From assembly GCA_963780175.1 (NCBI GenBank), contig CAWAAT010000006.1, positions 62,001 to 126,000 on the forward strand: a stretch of 64,000 bases of DNA. Reading direction: 5' to 3'. The position numbers and the translations under genes were made by a program. Origin of the DNA: Brooklawnia sp963780175. GTDB taxonomy: Bacteria > Actinomycetota > Actinomycetes > Propionibacteriales > Propionibacteriaceae. Positions 59,917 to 64,000 of the stretch are shown here, piece after piece. The notes below the pieces were generated by a model. That model was given only the letters and a program-made list of their open reading frames with translations, had not been told where the DNA came from and ran no database searches. The first letter of the stretch is position 1, and each line of letters begins with the position of its first letter.

Positions 59917-60898
59917 TCAGTTCCTCGCGGTGTCGTGGTCGGCGATCGGGTGGTCGGCGTCGGTCGTGCTGTGGCAGTGCGGCAGGGTGGGGTCGGCGTC
60001 GGCGTGCTCTTCGGCTCCCTGGCGCGCGTCGCGGCGGCGGTCGCGGAGCGTGGTCCACACGAACACCCCGGCCAGCCCCAACAAGGCGAGGCCGAGGACG
60101 GGCTCAGGGACCGGGGCAAGCCAGCCGAGGACGGCCTGAGCAGCTTGGGTGATCCAGTCGCCGGCGGCGAGCTGGACCCAGGTGCCCGACCCGGTCATCG
60201 TTGCGGAGCCTGCGAGGGTGATGACCCAGACGCCCATGACTGACGAAGGCGACCGCGACGAGCAGGTTGACGCTGTTGGTGTGCAGGCTGCGGCCGGCGA
60301 CGGTCACCCTGATGGGCTTCGCCCGGCCCCAGCGTCGTTCGTTGAGGCGGGCGGCGTCCCACACGAGTGCCATGACGAGCAGCGGGATGACCATGCCGAA
60401 CACGAACGCCAGCCCGAGGACCAGGCCGCCGAGCGGGTTGCCGGAGAGAGCGGACAGGGTCATCACGCCGGCCAGGACGGGGGCGCAGCAGCTGGACGCG
60501 ATCCCGGAGAACACGCCGAGGCTGAAGAAGGTCGCCGTGTCGCCGCGGGTGGTGTCGGGGGCGCGCAGCATCGACGGCATCGACCACATCCGGCCGCTGA
60601 GGGCCAGCAGGCCGAGGCCGATCATGAGCAGGCCACCGGCCCAGTACAGGATCACGTGGTACTTGGCGATCGCACCGGCCAGCAGACTCACCCCGAGCGT
60701 GATCGGGACCAGGACGAGCGCCAGGCCTGCCGCGAAGACGAAGGTCAGCGGGAGGAGGCGCCACCGGTTGTTCTTGACCGCAGCAGCCAGGTACGACGGG
60801 GCGAGGAAGACGATGCAGCAGGGTGCGAACAGTGCCACCGTGCCCGCGAAGAAGGCGGCCAGGATGCTGCCAGTTGCCAGGAGTTCCGAGCCCATCAC
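59917..60898 (-). pseudogene. ccdA: CcdA-type thiol electron transporter, frameshifted
   Basis: CcdA/DsbD-like membrane protein that carries reducing power from cytoplasmic thioredoxin to outside thiol proteins. The frame from GTG 60898 encodes about five helices with the paired cysteines (FAPCCIVFLAPSYL and ASSCCAPVLAG). It then loses homology-like character after LLVAVAFV, while the next frame continues as a hydrophobic helix (MGVWVITLAGS) and a tail. Removing one base near 60241 restores FVVMGVW, so one extra base breaks the gene. The GTG overlaps the glutaredoxin-like stop (GTGA). If the sequence is right the protein lacks its last helix. Confidence 0.75.
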
Positions 60899-61218
60899 GA
60901 GGCCTTCCGTGCCGCGAGGGCGCGGTCGAGCTTGCGGCGCGGGAGGCGTCCGGCGCTGAGGAACGCGCCGTCGAGCAGCACGAGGGGGAACATGGCCGGG
61001 CGGTGTTGATGGAGGAGCTTCTGGCCCTGCGGTGATTCGGCGTCCACCTGGTCGAGCAGTAGCTGCCCTTGGGTCGCGCGGTTCAGGAGTTCCGTGTGGG
61101 CGTCCTCACAGAGGTGGCAGGCCTCTGCGGTTACCAGGGTGACCATGGGCGACGCAGCCCGGTCGGTCTGGTGGCCGACCCGGGCCCAAGTGTTGTTCGT
61201 CGTGTTCACGACGACCAT
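60895..61218 (-). CDS. Glutaredoxin-like protein
   Basis: A 107-residue thioredoxin-fold protein with the motif CHLC (Cys34, Cys37) after VTLVTAEA and a C-terminal region FPLVLLDGAFLSAGRLPRRKL where TVP-like cis-Pro positions would be. It is the DUF836/glutaredoxin-like class. ATG 61218 follows GAGGGGAA. It overlaps ccdA by four bases and probably supplies or takes electrons from it. A GGTCAAG-type site sits 26 bases upstream. Confidence 0.82.
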   Translation of the reverse strand: MVVVNTTNNTWARVGHQTDRAASPMVTLVTAEACHLCEDAHTELLNRATQGQLLLDQVDAESPQGQKLLHQHRPAMFPLVLLDGAFLSAGRLPRRKLDRALAARKAS

Positions 61219-61243
61219 GGTGGTTCCCCTCACCGGGGGGACC

Positions 61244-61269
61244 GGTCAAGGCAGCCTCAAGATCTCGTC
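61244..61269 (-). promoter_or_regulatory. Shared operator-like site upstream of the glutaredoxin-like gene
   Basis: The 26 bases begin GGTCAAGG and contain TCAAGATCT. They are identical at 22 of 26 positions to 63419-63444, and both lie in front of minus-strand metal-island genes. Confidence 0.45.
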
Positions 61270-61301
61270 TGGCCTGAGAACAGCATGTGCGGTCGTCCGA
61301 G

Positions 61302-61336
61302 GGCGAGGGGCCGGCAGCACCTGCCGGCCCCTCGCC
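61302..61336 (-). terminator. Terminator after the DUF305 gene
   Basis: A perfect 16-bp GC-rich stem (61302-61317 with 61321-61336) and a three-base loop, 12 bases after the DUF305 stop. It isolates the DUF305 gene from the glutaredoxin-ccdA unit. Confidence 0.75.
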
Positions 61337-61348
61337 ACGGTCGGGTTC

Positions 61349-61969
61349 CTACGCTGATGCGAGCAATCCCTGCATCTCCTCGATCTCTGCTTCCTGGTCG
61401 GCGATGATCTTCTGCGCCAGCTCGATGGCTTGCGGGTCCCGGCCGTCGGCGAGTTGGGTCTGGGCCATCTCGATCGCTCCTTGATGGTGGGCGATCATCG
61501 AGGTGAGAAACTGCCGGTCGAAGTCGGCGCCCGATAAGCCTCGCAGCTCGGCCATCACCTCTTCCTGGCTTCTGCCGTCCATGTCCATGCCCGAGTGGTC
61601 CATCCCGGCCATGTCGCTGTCGGCCGGCATCGGATCCTCGCCCCACGCCGAAAGCCAGCCGCTCATGGTCTCGATCTCGGGGCCCTGAGCCGCCGAGATG
61701 CGTTCGGCCAGGGCCTGGACGTCCGCGCTCTGGGCCTGCTGGGCGGCGAGGTCGGCCATCTCGATCGCACCCTGGTGGTGCACGATCATCATCTGCGCGA
61801 ACGCCGTGTCTGCCTCGTTGTGGGCGGCCGCATTGTCCGGGTTCGCTGACCCTGCTGTCGTCAAGGCTGGGCTGGGAGTGGCCGCCGGCGTGGCCGAGCA
61901 CGCCCCCAGCATGGTCGCCGCTACCGCGGCGCCCATCACGATCGTGACCCACTTCGGTGTTGCGCTCAT
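61349..61969 (-). CDS. DUF305 lipoprotein
   Basis: A 206-residue lipoprotein with lipobox LGAC (Cys24). It has two DUF305 halves, each with the HHQGAIEMA motif (VHHQGAIEMADLAAQQA and AHHQGAIEMAQTQL), joined by a Met/Asp-rich linker (DMAGMDHSGMDMDG) able to bind copper or silver. DUF305 proteins commonly accompany copper and mercury resistance genes. ATG 61969 follows AGGAGA. A CTTGACC motif is 95 bases upstream (62064-62070). Confidence 0.9.
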   Translation of the reverse strand: MSATPKWVTIVMGAAVAATMLGACSATPAATPSPALTTAGSANPDNAAAHNEADTAFAQMMIVHHQGAIEMADLAAQQAQSADVQALAERISAAQGPEIETMSGWLSAWGEDPMPADSDMAGMDHSGMDMDGRSQEEVMAELRGLSGADFDRQFLTSMIAHHQGAIEMAQTQLADGRDPQAIELAQKIIADQEAEIEEMQGLLASA

Positions 61970-62069
61970 GGTTCTCCTGTTTCTCGCAGACAATCGGCCG
62001 CACCCCCGAGGGAAGCGGGGCACCCGCCGTCTTTCAAGGCTGCGCAACGAAGCTTGGCCATACCTTGAC

Positions 62070-63260
62070 CTAGATCGCTCGCCGGGGGCCCGGGGCGGCC
62101 CGCTCGGGGTCGTCGGCTCCTCTACCCGATCGGCGAGCCGCCCCAGCCGCGCCGGCGACGGTGAGAGCGGCCACCCCGGTGGTCAGGGGCACGCTCAGCA
62201 CCAGCCCGATGCCGCTGCCCAGGGTGCGGATGATCTCCTCGGAGAACTGCTCGGTCGACAGCAGCAGGTTCAGCGGCTGCTCGTACAACGACAGCAGGAG
62301 CAACAGCGACAACGCGGCGCCGGCGTACGCGAACACGATGGTGTAGATCGTCGAAGCGATGTGGTCACGCCCGATCCGCATGCCCGAGGCGAACAACTGC
62401 CCCCGGCTCAGGTGCGGCCCGGCGGCCCGGACCTCCCACACCGACGACGCCTGCGTGATCGTCACGTCGTTCAGCACGCCCAGGCCCGCGATCACCAGAC
62501 CACAGGTGAGGATGTCAGGGAAGTCGAGGTCACCGAGCAGGTTGGTCAGCGCGAGGGTCTCCTCACTGGAGATGCCGCTCAGCCGGGCCATCGAGACGCC
62601 CAGCGCGCCGAGGCCGGTGGTCACCAACAGGCTCAACCAGGTGCCGACGAACGCTGACGTGGTCCGCCACGACACCCCATGGGCCAGATAGAGCACCACG
62701 AACATGATGGCGGTCGACCCCACGATCGCCACCCACACAGCCGGCTGTCCCGACGTGAGGGCCGGGATCATGAACCCGAACAGCACCACCCCGGACACCA
62801 CCAGCCCCAGCAGCCCGAAGAAGCCCTTGCGGCCGGCGACGACCAGCACCGCCACCACGAACAAGATCGTGAAGATCGCCAGGACCGGGATCCGGTCAAC
62901 CGTGATCAACGACCATCCCCCGGGCACCCCCTCGGTGGCGCCGACCTCGGCCACGTGGACGCCGTCGCCGGGCTGCAGGCCGCTCCACGCGGTCACTCCC
63001 ACCAGCTCCACGTCCACGAGTTCGCCCGCCCGGCGGTCGAGTTCGACCTGGGCGACGAGGCAGGCGTGCTGGACGCCGGCGTCCGGCCCGGTCGCCGGGA
63101 CGTCCGGGGCCGCCGGGCACGGCTCGATCGCGGTGATCTGCCCGCGCACGGGCACGATCCCCTCGGCCGTCAGCACCGAACCCTCCGGCAACACCCGTTC
63201 CGTGGGCCACAACCACACCAAGCCCGCCATGGTGATCGCCGCCACGACGGCCAACAGCAC
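62070..63260 (-). CDS. YibE/F-like membrane protein (5' end frameshifted)
   Basis: A 396-residue multi-helix membrane protein of the YibE/F group: an N-terminal helix, an external domain with two cysteines (about residues 25-115), then seven or so helices (for example VLVVAGRKGFFGLLGLVVSGVVLFG and LAHGVSWRTTSAFVGTWL). Function is not established. The in-frame start is a GTG at 63260. A better N-terminus, MSGGHHHHPGMM (ATG 63345), lies in another frame and would join after removal of one base, for instance in the CCCC run at 63307-63310. The His-rich leader would suit a metal-binding role. Confidence 0.8.
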   Translation of the reverse strand: MLLAVVAAITMAGLVWLWPTERVLPEGSVLTAEGIVPVRGQITAIEPCPAAPDVPATGPDAGVQHACLVAQVELDRRAGELVDVELVGVTAWSGLQPGDGVHVAEVGATEGVPGGWSLITVDRIPVLAIFTILFVVAVLVVAGRKGFFGLLGLVVSGVVLFGFMIPALTSGQPAVWVAIVGSTAIMFVVLYLAHGVSWRTTSAFVGTWLSLLVTTGLGALGVSMARLSGISSEETLALTNLLGDLDFPDILTCGLVIAGLGVLNDVTITQASSVWEVRAAGPHLSRGQLFASGMRIGRDHIASTIYTIVFAYAGAALSLLLLLSLYEQPLNLLLSTEQFSEEIIRTLGSGIGLVLSVPLTTGVAALTVAGAAGAARRSGRGADDPERAAPGPRRAI

Positions 63261-63418
63261 TAGTGTCGCGAGCGGGCCGTCCGGGAGACGCGCACGTCGG
63301 CGTCCACCCCATCATGCCCGGGTGGTGATGGTGACCCCCGCTCATGGGGTGGCCACCGGAGGGACGAGGCGAGGTGTGGTCACGATCGTCCAGCGTGGCA
63401 GCCAGCGCATGAGCCGGA

Positions 63419-63444
63419 GGTCAAGGCCGGGTCAAGATCTGGTC
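63419..63444 (-). promoter_or_regulatory. Shared operator-like site upstream of the YibE/F-like gene
   Basis: Contains two GGTCAAG units 11 bases apart (63419-63425 and 63430-63436), one helical turn. It overlaps the last codons of the 63432 gene and is 74 bases before the His-rich ATG at 63345. Confidence 0.45.
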
Positions 63445-63893
63445 TGGTTCGTGTCTGGGTGGTGCCCGTCGTGTTCCTCCAGCGGCTGGCCGGTGGGGCC
63501 AGTGGTCGCCGCGGGCTGGGGTGCGACGGGTGTCGGGTTGAGGGCGGGCCCGATCACGAACGCGGACAGTGTGAACAGGCTGGTGAAGGCGATCGCCCCC
63601 AGCGCTGGCGCCTTCCAGGTGCCGAACCGTTTCCGGAGGCGGTTGAGCATCGGGATGCTGAGCAGCATCCCGGCTGCGTAGAGCACCGTGTTGCCCACGA
63701 CGCCGGTCAGGAGGGCGGCGCCGGCGAGGAACCCGACGTGGTGCAGGACATGCGGTGCGAGCCCGAGCAGGGCCCCGAACGTGGCTCGGGTGGCCGCCCA
63801 CGCCCCGGCGGCGCGGGCCCGCCACGGGGTGGCCGCGGTGACGCTGTCGGCGGCCAGAGTAGATGCCGGGGGGTCGGTCAGGCTGGTGTCCAT
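63432..63893 (-). CDS. Small membrane protein of the metal island
   Basis: A 153-residue protein with about three hydrophobic segments (near residues 35-60, 65-85 and 98-120), Arg/Lys between segments, and a His/Pro-rich tail (EEHDGHHPDTN). Family not recognised. ATG 63893. Position at the head of the minus-strand metal/redox genes suggests a heavy-metal link. A GGTCAAGATC site at 63938 lies 45 bases upstream. Confidence 0.7.
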   Translation of the reverse strand: MDTSLTDPPASTLAADSVTAATPWRARAAGAWAATRATFGALLGLAPHVLHHVGFLAGAALLTGVVGNTVLYAAGMLLSIPMLNRLRKRFGTWKAPALGAIAFTSLFTLSAFVIGPALNPTPVAPQPAATTGPTGQPLEEHDGHHPDTNQTRS

Positions 63894-63937
63894 ACCGTCG
63901 AGGGTGCGTGACGTCGGTGTGGTGTCGGCCCGGCTCT

Positions 63938-63956
63938 GGTCAAGATCCGACCAAGG
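63938..63956 (-). promoter_or_regulatory. Shared operator-like site upstream of the 63432 gene
   Basis: GGTCAAGATCCGACCAAGG on the plus strand, the same GGTCAAGATC-n4-CAAGG pattern as at 59247. It presents TTGACC on the coding strand upstream of the 63893 ATG. Confidence 0.45.
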
Positions 63957-64000
63957 GATGAAAGCGCCTGCGCGGCGAAGGCGTCAGCGTGAGCGCCGTG

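Overview
The window is a 64-kb piece of a high-GC actinobacterial chromosome. The left and middle parts keep gene neighbourhoods typical of Actinomycetota: radA-disA-mutY, then lsr2-clpC, and dacB - zincin metalloprotease - tilS - hpt - fol genes. The gene content (DmsABC-type anaerobic reductase, ECF thiamine uptake, GH65 phosphorylase with beta-phosphoglucomutase, lsr2) would fit a facultatively anaerobic member of the Propionibacteriales. That placement is inference, because no rRNA or other marker gene is present. GTG starts and 4-base GTGA stop/start overlaps are very common.

Region by region. 1-4.4 kb: end of an unidentified gene, radA, disA, an anchored secreted protein and mutY (genome maintenance, c-di-AMP). 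4.5-9.9 kb: pgmB + GH65 disaccharide phosphorylase, a small membrane protein and cardiolipin synthase. 9.9-13.5 kb: a TPP riboswitch controlling ykoE-ykoD-ykoC plus a tightly coupled P-loop kinase. 13.6-17 kb: a secreted DUF1906-like/SLH protein, aroD, a decayed gene and a cytidylate-kinase-like protein. 17-24.7 kb: a dimethyl-sulfoxide-reductase-type operon with two tandem catalytic subunits, one FeS subunit, one membrane anchor and an extra ferredoxin-like protein. 24.8-35.9 kb: clpC, lsr2, the folate operon, hpt, tilS, a zincin, dacB and divergent ppa. 35.9-38.8 kb: feoA-feoB-NifU-like iron uptake operon with an IdeR/DtxR-type box. 38.8-44.5 kb: an RNA/DNA methylase, SixA phosphatase, two anchored proteins, and amtB-glnK with an unusual PII T-loop. 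44.5-50.3 kb: an amine oxidase and an extracytosolic flavin electron-transfer cassette (ferric-reductase-like protein, FMN-binding protein, ApbE), then a GT28 glycolipid synthase.

At 50.57 kb lies the isolated 3' half of a tRNA-Thr(CGT) gene, most simply read as the displaced end of an attachment site. Everything to its right looks like accessory DNA extending past the window edge: a decayed junction, an McrBC-type restriction pair with an EVE/PUA-like reader module, a GNAT acetyltransferase, a two-HTH protein, and a minus-strand metal/redox island (CDF transporter, HMA protein, SHOCT protein, thiol-redox protein, CcdA, glutaredoxin-like protein, DUF305 lipoprotein, YibE/F-like protein, membrane protein). 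Several genes of this island are preceded by related GGTCAAG-type sites that put a TTGACC -35-like element upstream of the gene, which suggests one regulon. Three of its genes carry single-base lesions (an in-frame TAG and two one-base frameshifts), so it is either decaying or contains sequence errors.

The best leads are the tRNA-bounded island with its shared operator, a GlnK whose modifiable Tyr51 is Phe, and the sharply different codon usage of dmsB/dmsC inside an otherwise normal dms operon.
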